From: Xiphophorus maculatus
Taxonomy: Eukaryota > Chordata > Actinopteri > Cyprinodontiformes > Poeciliidae
Direction: 5' to 3'
Length of the DNA: 64,000 bases
Assembly: GCF_002775205.1 (NCBI RefSeq)
Contig: NC_036443.1
Location: 31,402,217 to 31,466,216, forward strand
Part shown: one piece after another, positions 44,317 to 56,300 of the stretch
How positions within the stretch are numbered: the first letter of the stretch is position 1
Layout: each line of letters opens with the position of its first letter
The notes under the pieces: generated by a model
The model's input: only the letters and a program-made list of their open reading frames with translations
Database searches by the model: none
Told to the model about the DNA's origin: nothing
Program-made: the position numbers and the translations under genes

Positions 44317-47300
44317 TCAGGTGTTATCAGAGAATACCTGGCCCAGGACGGCGAGCCGAGCGCCGAACGGCTGAACGGGGCAGGAGAGAGGGGGCGGGGC
44401 CTTCTTCTCTCCGGGCTTCAGAGCGATGCTCTCTGATTGGGTGGGGGGAGGGTCCTCTGTCTGAGCGGCGGGCGGCTCCGATTGGCCGGCGGGCGCAGTC
44501 AGCCCCAGCAGCAGGTGCTGCAGCTCGCGGCGCTCCTGCGCGTGGCGGCTGCAGCAGTGCAGCGCCGCCGGGTCCAGAGGATGAGCCTCGGTGTTGAAGA
44601 TGAACCCCCCAGCCCCCAGAACACACTGGCCGCTGGCTCCGCCCCCCTCCCACGACCCGTCCCCCTCCGCCCCCCCGCCGTGCAGGAAGTGGGCGGGGTC
44701 AAAGAGCAGGTACAGGTATTTGACGGTTTCAGCCAGGAAGAACGACTCCATCCTGTTATCCAGCTGGTGATCCCGGAGATCTTTGACCTGCAGAGGAAGA
44801 GGAGCAGACTGAGCCTTCATCACCTCATCACAGGTGAGGTGACCTGCTGACTCAGAGGTCAGGTGACTCACGCTGGCGTAGCCGCATGGCGTCTTGGCGA
44901 TGCGTTCGATGGACTCCACGGCGTCCAGGCCGAACTGCAGGTAGGTGTGATCACCTGTGGCTCTGAACAGGTACATGGCGCTCTCCATCAGCTCTGGAAT
45001 GAAAACAGTTTCTTCATTAAAGTTCTTGAAAACGACGACGAGTCGAAGAGGTCCGGCTTTCTGATCGGACGGCCTGGAGGAATGAATCCAGAATCGGATC
45101 AGGCGGAAGGTTCTGGATGTTTTCTGGGAAGTTTTGCTCCACAGAAACATCATCATAGCATAGATCTACGCTATGATGAAGCGTAGATCTATAACGACCT
45201 GAGGATCAACACAGAGCAAAGCAGAGCCAGAAATGTTGACCTGTTGCCGTGGTTACGACAAGAAATGCACAGATTAAATATTGATATCTGTATCAGTCCC
45301 AATGTTCAAAAAAATTCTAGATCAGGTATCGGTGACATTGTGACCGATCAATAAGAACAGATCTATTCAGTCTAGTTCTATGATTTGAACTTTTAGTAAA
45401 CAACAGCGAATAGAATTAAAATATTTCAGCAAATAATCCAAAAACCTGCAAAGAGAAAAATAACAGGAAACAAAAACTATTGGTCTGGTCTCAGTGGGTC
45501 TCACCTGGTCTCAGTGGGTCTCACCTGGTCTCAGTGGGTCTCACCTGGTCTCAGTGGGTACCCCTCTCTCTTGTCCACTGTGTATCCCTGCGTGATGCTG
45601 TAGAACTCCGGCAGGCCTCCAAACTGCCTCCACACTGAGTAATAGTTCTGGAAGGTTCTGGCGGCGCTGTCCAGGTTTCCCAGCAGAGACTGAAACACAG
45701 ACGGGCGGATGAAGGCTCGGCTCGCCGCCCGACCTCACGGTCCAGGTGTGCTGTACCTGCAGGCCGGGCCAGAAGGCCTCCAGGCTCTGGAACACCGGCA
45801 TGGTGACGCTTCCTTTGTGCATCTGGACCCACAGGTACCAGTCATCAAAACGTGTGTAGTTCTGGATGGCCCGATCGTACGCTGAGGAAACACCAAGACA
45901 CGGTGAGGGTTTACTGTGGTGGGCAGTGCTAATGCTAAAGCTAGCTGTGCTGACTAAAAAGCTAGCTGCGCTAATCAAAAACTAAATGCGCTAACTAAAA
46001 AGTCTCAGCGCCAACCATAAAGCTAGCTGTCCTAACTAAACAGCTAACGCTAAAGAGCTAAATGAACATTATATTTAGCGGAAGCTAACACAAAGGTGCT
46101 AAATTTAACCATTTTCCCCTCAACCTAATAAGCTAGCTATGCTAAGTGTAAATCCTCAATAATAAAAATTCTGCTAAGGCTAAATGTTAGCACAATCAGT
46201 ATGGTGTTTAGCAGAAGCTAATTTTAGATTAATAACTTCAATCAAAGATGCTGAACTTTATTCTACTGAAAGTTTTCAAAACAACTAAAATAAATGAGCA
46301 CTTCAGAATTTATGTGGAAAAATGTCATTAAAAAGCTAGAGGCTAACCATTAGCTCAAGCGCTAAAATGAGTTCCACTGCCGGTGGACCAGCAGAAGCGT
46401 TCTGGTTTCGGTCGGAGTTTTACCTCGTGTGGAGGCCAAGTTAATGAACAGAATATTCAGTTACTGTTAAAACTTATTTGTTTAATTAGTAATTCAATAA
46501 GTGCATTTGTGGAGGTTTAGGTATCATTATTATATTGCATGTAGCTAATTTCATAATGTTTTACTGTGAATAAGTGTTTAATTTTATGCTTTATAACTTA
46601 ATTGGCCATTTTGCAATTTATGTAAATGAGGTGTGCCGCGCTGGAGCCTTAAGGAGGGTGGGAGGAGCGGAGAGAGGAAAAAAGGTACTGCAAGTAGAAT
46701 GGACAGAGCCACACGGTTTTTCAACCGTAGTTTTGTACAGTGGAGATTTTTAGGAATTTGGTTGCTCTTGTAAAGGATGGCGCAAAAAACGGTGGAATAA
46801 ATTTTTGTTTTACTTCTTTACAACGGAGTGCTGTGGAAATTCTTATTTTCCTCTACAAACACACGAGTAAATCAGCGAAATTAACCTTGTGGCAACACAT
46901 TTCGTTGAAAAACCCGCTCTGTGGATTATCATCATCTGTGGACGGATTTTCAAGCATCAACAACAACAACAAAAAAAACCAAGCTAGAAGAAACGTGAGT
47001 AGTGGAAATAATTTTATCGAGAAAAATGCTGAGTCATTGTGGATGCTAAACGCTCTTCTATACAATCCGCATGCTTTTCGGATGAACGAAGGAGTTTTCT
47101 GCTGTTGCTATTTGGAATATTTATATCATGAACGTTGAAGAAAAAGAAGATACCGTGGCTAAAATGGAAGCTAGAGCAGTAAAAGTCACACCCAAAGCTA
47201 TGGAAGAAATGTTGCAGCGTGCAATTGGTTTACGAAGAGCCAAGTTGGCAAAATTAACAGGCACAGTGAATCAGGTGCGACGGCTGATAGAAACTGAAGA

Positions 47301-50300
47301 TGATATCAGCTTACCTGAAGCAAGTCGGTTAATGAAAGATTTTAATAGACTATTTGGAGAGTTCTGTGGTTTGAACACAAATGTAAAGGAGCTGCTCCAA
47401 CAAATGTCAGAAGAGGAATTAAAGTTAGATCAAGAAAACTGGTTTGTACCTAAGGCTGATTCTTTCAAGGCTTTTGCTGAGACAGCTTTGGCTTGGATTG
47501 ATGAAAAGGCTAAGTGCACAGCAGAGGCTGAAAAATGCAACGATGAGATTAATCCATTCGACAGCATATCTAATGCATCTTCGTCGAAACGAAGTCATAA
47601 GAGCTCTTCTGAACATGGTTCTTGTGCATCATTGTCTGCATCCTCCACACGAATGAAAGCAGAGTTGGAACGAGCTAAGCTGTTGATTCAAGCATCATCT
47701 TTGAAACAGAGACGTTTACTGGAGGAAAGAGAGGCTAAACTCAAGGCTGAAAAAGAGGAGCTAGATATACAAACAGCTCTAGCAGCAAATGAGGCAAAGA
47801 TCAAGATCCTGTCAGAATATGAAGGTTGTGCATCTAAGGCATCCAGTCGTGCATCCAAGACATGCAATAGTGCATCCAAACCAAATGGAATGAACTCCTA
47901 CGTGACGTCGCACAGAGCTGAAGATTGGTTTGTTCAGCACCAACCAAATAGCCCTTTCCCAACACAGGAGAGTCAAGTACGGAACAATAACGTTCAAAAC
48001 ATGCATCAAACACCCGCTGTTATCTCTCAACCATCACAGACATCAAGTGCTTTGCAAGATGTAGTCGAAGTGCTGACTAAGCAGCAGAAGTTGGCAGCAT
48101 TGCCCCCTCAGAACATTTCCGTTTTTAAAGGGGATCCATTAGAGTATCGGCTATTCATTCGGGCATTTGAACATGGGGTGGAGGATAAAACGGAAAGCGA
48201 CAAAGATCGGCTGTACTACATGGAACAGTACACAAGTGGACAGCCACGAGAATTGATAAGAAGTTGTCTTCATATGGAACCAACGCATGGATATAATGAA
48301 GCTAAGAGGCTTTTGGAAGAGCACTTTGGAAACAGCTACAAGATATCTGTGGCTTACATTAACAAGGCTCTAGGTTGGCCAACCATCAAGTCTGACGACG
48401 GAGAAGCTCTTCATGCATTCGGACTCTATCTCACGGGATGTCGTAATGCAATGGCAGATGTAGAGTATATGGAGGAGTTGGATAACACAGCCAACATGCG
48501 TGCCATCATTGCCAAGCTCCCATACAAAATGAGAGAACGGTGGAGAATGCATGCTTGTGGAATCTTGGACAAAGAAAGGCGCAGAGTCAAGTTTGCAGAT
48601 CTGGTGGATTTTGTCAATAAACAGGCCAAAGAAGTTTTACATCCACTGTTTGGTGACATAAAGGACAGCACCTTAAAGCTTCAAGTTAAAGAACAAGTGG
48701 ATGAGAGGTTGCAAAGAAGAAGTGGCATCAAAAAAGTATTCACCACAGCTGCAACTGTTACCACTTCACAGGACGCACCTATCAAGGTAAAGAAAAAGGT
48801 CAGTGGAAATCAGACATGTGCATTTTCCAAACCTTGTCTCTTCTGTCATGGTGAGGAGCACACTATGGAACAATGCAAGAAGATGAGGAAGTCACTTCAC
48901 AAGGAAAAGATTGATTTCTTACGAACTAAAGGATTGTGTTTTAGCTGCCTTAAAAGGGGACACATGAGTACTTTGTGCAAAGAAAAGGCCAGCTGTGAGG
49001 TTTGTGCACAATATCACCCCACAGTACTACACATGAAGAAAAGGTCCAGTGGTGTTAACGAGGCAGGGCCTGAAGTGGGAACAAGTGAGGGAGAGGAACA
49101 ACCGACAGAATCAGTCGTGAATGGATTTGTGGGAATTGATGCACCCACTAACAGAGAAACCAGAACAGAGAAACCAGAACACACATTGGCGATAGTTCCA
49201 GTCAAGGTCAAACCGAAAAGAGGTCAAAAGGTGACATACACATATGCCTTTCTGGACCCAGGCAGTACAGCTTGTTTTTGTACTGAAGAGTTGATGCATG
49301 AGCTCAACCTTTCAGGCAGGAAAACAAACATTTTGCTGAAAACAATGGGAGAAGAAAATGTCGTCAGTAGTCACATGGTTTCTGGGTTGGAAATAAGCAG
49401 CTTAGACAGTAATGATTATTTTGAGCTGCCAGAAATTTACAGTCACAGCAACATTCCTGCTTCTGCCAATAACATTCCTTCTCAAGATTACGTGAACAAG
49501 TGGCCCTACCTTCAGCAGGTGTCAATACCTAAGATTGAAGCTAAGGTTGGACTTTTGATTGGGGCTAACGCTCCTAAAGCTATAGAACCGTGGCAGGTTA
49601 TTGCAAGTGAAAATGGCGGTCCATACGCTGTGAGAACGAGGCTTGGTTGGACAATCAGTGAACCCCTACAAGGACACATTTCAAAAAGTCCAACACAAGG
49701 GTTGATTCAGGTTTCAGCAAATCGCATATCAGTAAGCACATTGGATGAGCTCTGGAGTCAACAGTTTAAAAGTGACTTTCCTGAGTGTGAAAGAAACGAG
49801 AAACAAGAAATGTCAAGGGAAGATTTGCAGTTTTTGGAGATTACAACACAGTCAGCTACCATTGTGAATGGACATTACAGTATTGCCCTGCCATTACGGA
49901 ACAAACATATTAAGATGCCTAACAACCGTAAATTGGCAGAGCAACGTGCCTTAAACCTAAGGCGGAAATTGGAGAAGAACTCTGCGTTTCACACTGAATA
50001 CTCAGGTTTCATGAGTAACATCATAGACAAAGGCTATGCAGTGAAAGTTCTAGAAGAAGACCTTGATCGTGACGATGGGAAGGTTTGGTACCTGCCACAT
50101 CACGGAGTTTACCATCCTAAGAAACACAAACTTAGAGTGGTCTTTGACTGTGGAGCGTCGTACAAAGGCACTGCTCTAAACAACCAGTTATTACAAGGAC
50201 CAAATCTTACGAGTACTCTTCTTGGAGTAATTATCAGATTCAGGCAAGAAAAGGTGGCCATTATGGCAGATGTGGAAGCAATGTTTCACCAAGTAAGGGT

Positions 50301-53300
50301 GCCTGATGACGATTCTGACCTTCTCCGGTTCCTGTGGTGGGAATCTGGCGACATTACTCAGAAAATGGTGGAATACAAGATGGTGGTTCACATTTTTGGT
50401 GCAACTTCATCACCAAGTTGTGCTAATTTCGCTTTCCGCAAATGTGCTGAAGACAATCAAGACCAGGCAAACAATCAAGCAGTTGACACAGTGCTACACA
50501 ACTTCTATGTAGACGATTGTTTGAAGTCTGTGAGCTCAGAAGATGAAGCCATCCAGTTGTACCATACCCTGAGAGCAGTATGTCATAAAGGCGGATTCAG
50601 ACTTACCAAATGGATTAGCAATAGCAGAGCAGTGCTGTCAGCTATTCCAGAAGAAGAGAGGACAACAGAAGTGAAAGATCTGGATCTGGATCAAGATATG
50701 CTTCCTATAGAGAGAGCTTTGGGAGTCCATTGGTGTATTCAGTCTGACAGCTTCAGATTCCAGATTATAATGCCAGACAAAACTCTCACTCGGAGGAACA
50801 TCCTTTCCATCGTGAGTTCTGTCTATGACCCATTGGGTATCCTGTCACCAGTCATGCTTCAAGCTAAGAAGATTTTGCAAGAGCTTTGCAGGAGGAAGAT
50901 TGGGTGGGATGTCGTCATACCTGAAGACTTGGTTCATAAGTGGCTCGAGTGGAAAACCCAGCTCCACCAGCTGGAGAACATAAGTGTTCCAAGATGTTTT
51001 AAACCTGTAGGATTTGGACAGTCGGTATACAATCAGCTGCAACATTTTGCCGATGCCAGTGAAGAGGGCTATGGTACAGTTAGTTACTTGCTACAGAAGA
51101 ACAGCAGTAACGAAGTTCATTGTGCATTCATGTTGGGGAAAGCAAGAGTGGCCCCACTGAAGCCTGTAACGGTTCCCCGTATGGAACTTACTGCAGCAAC
51201 CATGGCAACACGCATGGACAATGTTCTAACATCAGAACTGCAACTTCCACTCCAACCATCTGTGTTTTGGTCAGATAGTACCACGGTGCTGAAATATATC
51301 AGCAACCAAACTAGTAGGTTCCGCACATTTGTTGCGAATCGTGTGGATGCCATTCTGAAGTGCTCCAATCCGCAGCAATGGAGGTATATCAACACCTCAT
51401 TGAATCCCGCTGACTGTGCATCCAGGGGACTCAAGGCAGAAAGCTTCATTCACCACCATGTATGGTTACAGGGGCCGGATTTTCTTGTTAAACACATGGA
51501 CGAATGGCCAAAGAGTATGCATACCAGTGGAGAGCTGACTACAGACGACCCAGAGGTGAAGAGTACACTGATTTGTGCTCACACTGTTAAGGAATGTAAA
51601 GATGTAGTGCAGGAATTCCTGCAGTACTTCTCATCCTGGTTTCGACTAAAAAGGGCGGTTGCATGGATGCTCAAAGTTAAGAGTGTTCTACTGCAACTGT
51701 GTCGCAAAAGGAAAGAGCTAAATGCTATTAAGTCTCCATCTGAAGTTGAAAAGGAAATGAGAGGTTTCAAGGAAAGCCAGTTTCAAGCGAACATCAAGAA
51801 ACTAACTATGGAGAACCTTGCAGAAGCTGAAGAAGCAATTGTTTGTTATTGCCAAGCTAAGGCATTTTCTGAAGAGATCACTGCGCTTTCTAAAGGTCAT
51901 GGAGTGAAGAGGAGTAGTTCTCTTTTCAAACTGAATCCAGTACTCGAACAAGGCATCCTCAGGGTTGGAGGACGACTTAGGAAAGCTGCACTATCAGAGG
52001 AGTCAAGGTGCCCAGCAATCCTAAGTAAGGATCTACACGTCACAAAGCTTATTCTCAGAGAAATTCATGAGAACTTGGCACATTGTGGTCGTAATCATGT
52101 AATCTCAAAGCTGAGAACAAAATTTTGGGTTCCTGGTGCCAACACTGCAGTAAGACAGATACTCTCTAAGTGTATTGTCTGCCGACGTGCGCATGGAGCT
52201 GCAGGAAAGCAACAAATGGCAGACCTTCCTCAAGACAGAGTTCTGCCGGATGACCCACCTTTTACTAACTCCGGAGTGGACTACTTTGGTCCTTTTGAGG
52301 TTAAACGTGGACGAAGTGTAGTGAAAAGCTACGGCGTCATTTTTACTTGCCTAACTACTCGTGCAATACACTTGGAAATGGCAGCCTCACTGGACACGGA
52401 TTCCTTTATTTACGCCCTTCGTCGCTTTATTGCTAGACGAGGCCAAGTAAAGATCCTTCGTTCTGATAACGGAAGGAATTTCATTGGTGCTGAGCGTGAA
52501 CTTAAAAGAGCCATTAATGAATGGAACATGACCAAGATTGAAGACCACCTTCAACAACACGGCGTTCAATGGATGTTCAATCCTCCCACAGGATCTCACC
52601 ATGGCGGTGTTTGGGAGAGATTAATAAAGTCGGTGAAGAAAATCTTAAATGTCACTCTAAGGCTACAGACACTGGACGAAGAGGGCCTACATACACTTGT
52701 GTGTGAGGCGGAAGCTATTATTAATAGTCGACCAATAACTAAGGTGTCCAGCGATCCAAACGATTTGGAGGTACTCACTCCTAATCATCTCTTGCTTCTG
52801 AAAACCAAACCATCTCTTCCTCCTGGACTGTTTGACAAGCAAGATCTCTACGCAAGAAAGAGATGGAAGCAAGTACAATATATGTCAGAAATATTCTGGA
52901 AACGTTGGACACGAGAATATTTGCCACTACTTCAGGAAAGGCAAAAATGGACCCGTCCATCTCGCAACTTTGCAGTTGGAGACATCGTGCTTGTTGTTGA
53001 CGATACAGCTCCACGCAATTCTTGGGTTACGGGCAAAGTAATCCAAACCATCTCTGACAAGACAGGACTGGTGCGTCAAGTGAAAATCAAAACCAAGACA
53101 AGCACGATGGACAGACCCATAACAAAGATTTGTCTTTTACAGGAATCGGGCTGATGCAGTCATTTATAGGGACTGATAAGTTTGTTTTGTATTTTTATTT
53201 TGTTTGTTGAAGGTGTTTTGAGTACTTCGGCTCCACAAGTTTTAAGTTGATAATTGTGTAATAGGGTCACAATTAGGGGCCGGAATGTGGAGGCCAAGTT

Positions 53301-56300
53301 AATGAACAGAATATTCAGTTACTGTTAAAACTTATTTGTTTAATTAGTAATTCAATAAGTGCATTTGTGGAGGTTTAGGTATCATTATTATATTGCATGT
53401 AGCTAATTTCATAATGTTTTACTGTGAATAAGTGTTTAATTTTATGCTTTATAACTTAATTGGCCATTTTGCAATTTATGTAAATGAGGTGTGCCGCGCT
53501 GGAGCCTTAAGGAGGGTGGGAGGAGCGGAGAGAGGAAAAAAGGTACTGCAAGTAGAATGGACAGAGCCACACGGTTTTTCAACCGTAGTTTTGTACAGTG
53601 GAGATTTTTAGGAATTTGGTTGCTCTTGTAAAGGATGGCGCAAAAAACGGTGGAATAAATTTTTGTTTTACTTCTTTACAACGGAGTGCTGTGGAAATTC
53701 TTATTTTCCTCTACAAACACACGAGTAAATCAGCGAAATTAACCTTGTGGCAACACACCTCGGAACATGCTGAGAAGCTCCTGGTCCTGCAGCATGATGG
53801 CTCCTTTCACCAGATACTCAAAGTACGAGTCGACGCCGGCGCCGATGCCGGCGTCCTGGGCCACCCACTTCCTGGTCACGATGTCGATGTGGTTCCCCAC
53901 CTGGACGGGCAGAAACGGGTCGGTCCAAACTGCTGCTGATTCTTGTTTGGGATTCGGTTGCGTTCGGTTACCAGTCCGATGTCAGATCGGGTGTCCCACA
54001 GGGCGGTCAGCGCGCGCCGCGCCGCGTTCTCGAATGTCGGGTCGCCGGTGAGGCGGCTCAGCGCGGCGAACTCCAGGATGAAGGTTCCCACGCCGGCGGT
54101 GCAGGTGACCGGCGTCTCGCTGGGACTGAGGCCGCGCAGCAGGTTCACGGTGCCGTACGGCATCCCGCTGGGCGTATCGAACGCTGCAGACAGTCAGGTC
54201 AAAGGTCAGCAGCACCTCTCCCACCAGAGGAGGAAACCTGGCAACACAGCCTAGCTTTTTCTGACTAAACGTTCTGACGGAGGTTCGGTCCGACCCGCTC
54301 TGGTTCCCTTCCTGTTCAGCCTGTCAAAGTTCTTCAAATGAACATTTGGGGCAAAAACTGGCTGGTGACACAATGCATTATGGGATACATTTACCTTACT
54401 TTACTTCAAATGATCTAAATTCACTTTTAAATGATTCTGAAACTCTTTTACCAAAGTGAGGTTCTGTCAGAAGCCCGTTTGGGCCGCTCTGGTACCTGGC
54501 AGCAGCTTGCGGGCCGCATCCTCGGCCATCCGGAGCAGCGGACCGGAACAGGGCCAGCCGGGCTCCAGTTCCATCCCGGCCCGACCCGCCAGCATGTGGG
54601 CCGACAGCAGGCCGCCCACCACTACCAAGACACAATAGGTCAGCTCCTGATCCGCCCATCAGAACCAGAACCGGGCCGCGGGCCTCACCTCTGATGTTGG
54701 TTTCAAACACGGACGCGTTGACGTCGATGTCGAAGTCTACGGTGTCCTGGAGGAGCGACGCCACGCGCTGGAACTCGGTCCGGTTCCCCAGAACCTGCAG
54801 GAGGAGGGAAGCATTTCAGCTTTGGACCGGACCGGACCGTTCCAGACCGGATCGGATCGCATCAGATCAGATCAGACAGGGTCAGACTGGACCGGACCGG
54901 GTCAGAACAGGTCTGGGTTCTCACCAGCAGCGTGTCCAAGGCGTCGATCAGAGTCAGAGAGAAACTGAACAGAGAAACACAGAAATGATTTAGTTTATTT
55001 TCTGTTAAAAGGATGAAAAGAAATAAAACAGATGATTTTTTAATAACATTAAAGCTGCAGAAGTTTTATAAAAATATTTTTGACATTTGTTGAAACTGTC
55101 ACCATACTGAGACAATCTGTGAAAAACATTGATCTCCTCTGCCCCGGTGTTCCAACCAGCCAATCAGAGCCAGGAGGCGGGTCTTAGCGCTGTCAATCAA
55201 TGTTTGCTACGCTGCAGCTAGCACAGCCTGCTGTGAATGCTAAAGCTAGTTAGCATAGCTACAGATGACGGCAGATACAGTTTTCCTGTAATGGTCGTTT
55301 CTGTGCCATTAGCACATTTAGCAGCGAGTACATGAGTATGACTGACAGCGCTAAGACTCGCCTCCTGGCTCTGATTGGTTGTTTTGGTCGGGGGTTGCGT
55401 TTCTTCAACAGCAGCTCAGGAAGATCGATCTTTTCACAGATTATCTGTTTCATAACAAAATGTCCCAACATGGAGAAAAAATGTAAAAAACATTTTTATA
55501 AAAGTTAAAAACATGTTAACTTTTATAAACCTGAACCTTTACGTCTATAACAATCTAATTATTCAGCAAATCATGAGTAGATTTTACAATAAAATAAATA
55601 AAACCAGTTCTTTACAGGGAAACCCAGGCGTTGTGGGCGTGGCCTCACCTGCCCCAGGTGTCCTGTCCATCGCAGGTGAGTGGGCGGAGCTCGTCGTAGG
55701 GGAAGGCGTTGTTCAGGTAGCTGTTGTAGGCGTGGTAGAACATGGACTTGATGCGCTGCCTGCATGTTGGAGTCAACATGGATCAGAACCGGGTCAATTC
55801 CAGAACCGCAGATCTACACCCTGCAGAAGCTGCAGGGTGTAGATCTACAGCTGATAGAAGCTGCAGGGTGTAGATCTACAGCTGATAGAAGCTGCAGGGT
55901 GTAGATCTACAGCTGATAGAAGCTGAACGCACCAGACAGGATGAAATTACAAACTTCTACACATCACACGCTAACGGACAAATACAAACAATATGCAGGT
56001 TTACATGATAAATTATTTAGTTAAAATATTTTCATTATTACTAATTAAACATTTTTACACACAATTATTTATATTATACATGTTTTTACTATACATTATT
56101 ATACAATATACATTATTATTGTTAAGATTATTTTAATGTCATTAGCCTAGCTTGATGTTTTTAGCCTAGCCTGATGTCATTAGCCTAGCTTGATGTTTTT
56201 AGCCTAGCCTGATGTCATTAGCCTAGTTTGTTGTTTTTAGCCTAGCCTGATGTCATTAGCCTAGCTTGATGTTTTTAGCCTAGCCTGACGTCATTAGCCT

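Larger units (their letters stand above)
46428..53757 (+). mobile_element. Intact BEL/Pao LTR retrotransposon, 7,330 bp
   Basis: Two 472-bp LTRs (46428-46899, 53286-53757), each TG...CA, identical as far as I can see. Target duplication CCTCG at 46423-46427 and 53758-53762 (5 bp). Between them a single gag-pol frame (47128-53154). The order gag, protease, reverse transcriptase, RNase H, integrase and the family-specific domains make this BEL/Pao rather than Gypsy. There is no envelope-like frame after the integrase. The insertion is antisense to edem2. Identical LTRs and an open frame indicate a recent insertion that could still be active (inference). Confidence 0.95.

Noticed and set aside
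46740-47138. Frame starting in the 5' LTR, repeated in the 3' LTR
   Set aside because: It is LTR sequence and ends just inside the true gag-pol start; the same first codons occur at 53598 because the LTR is duplicated.
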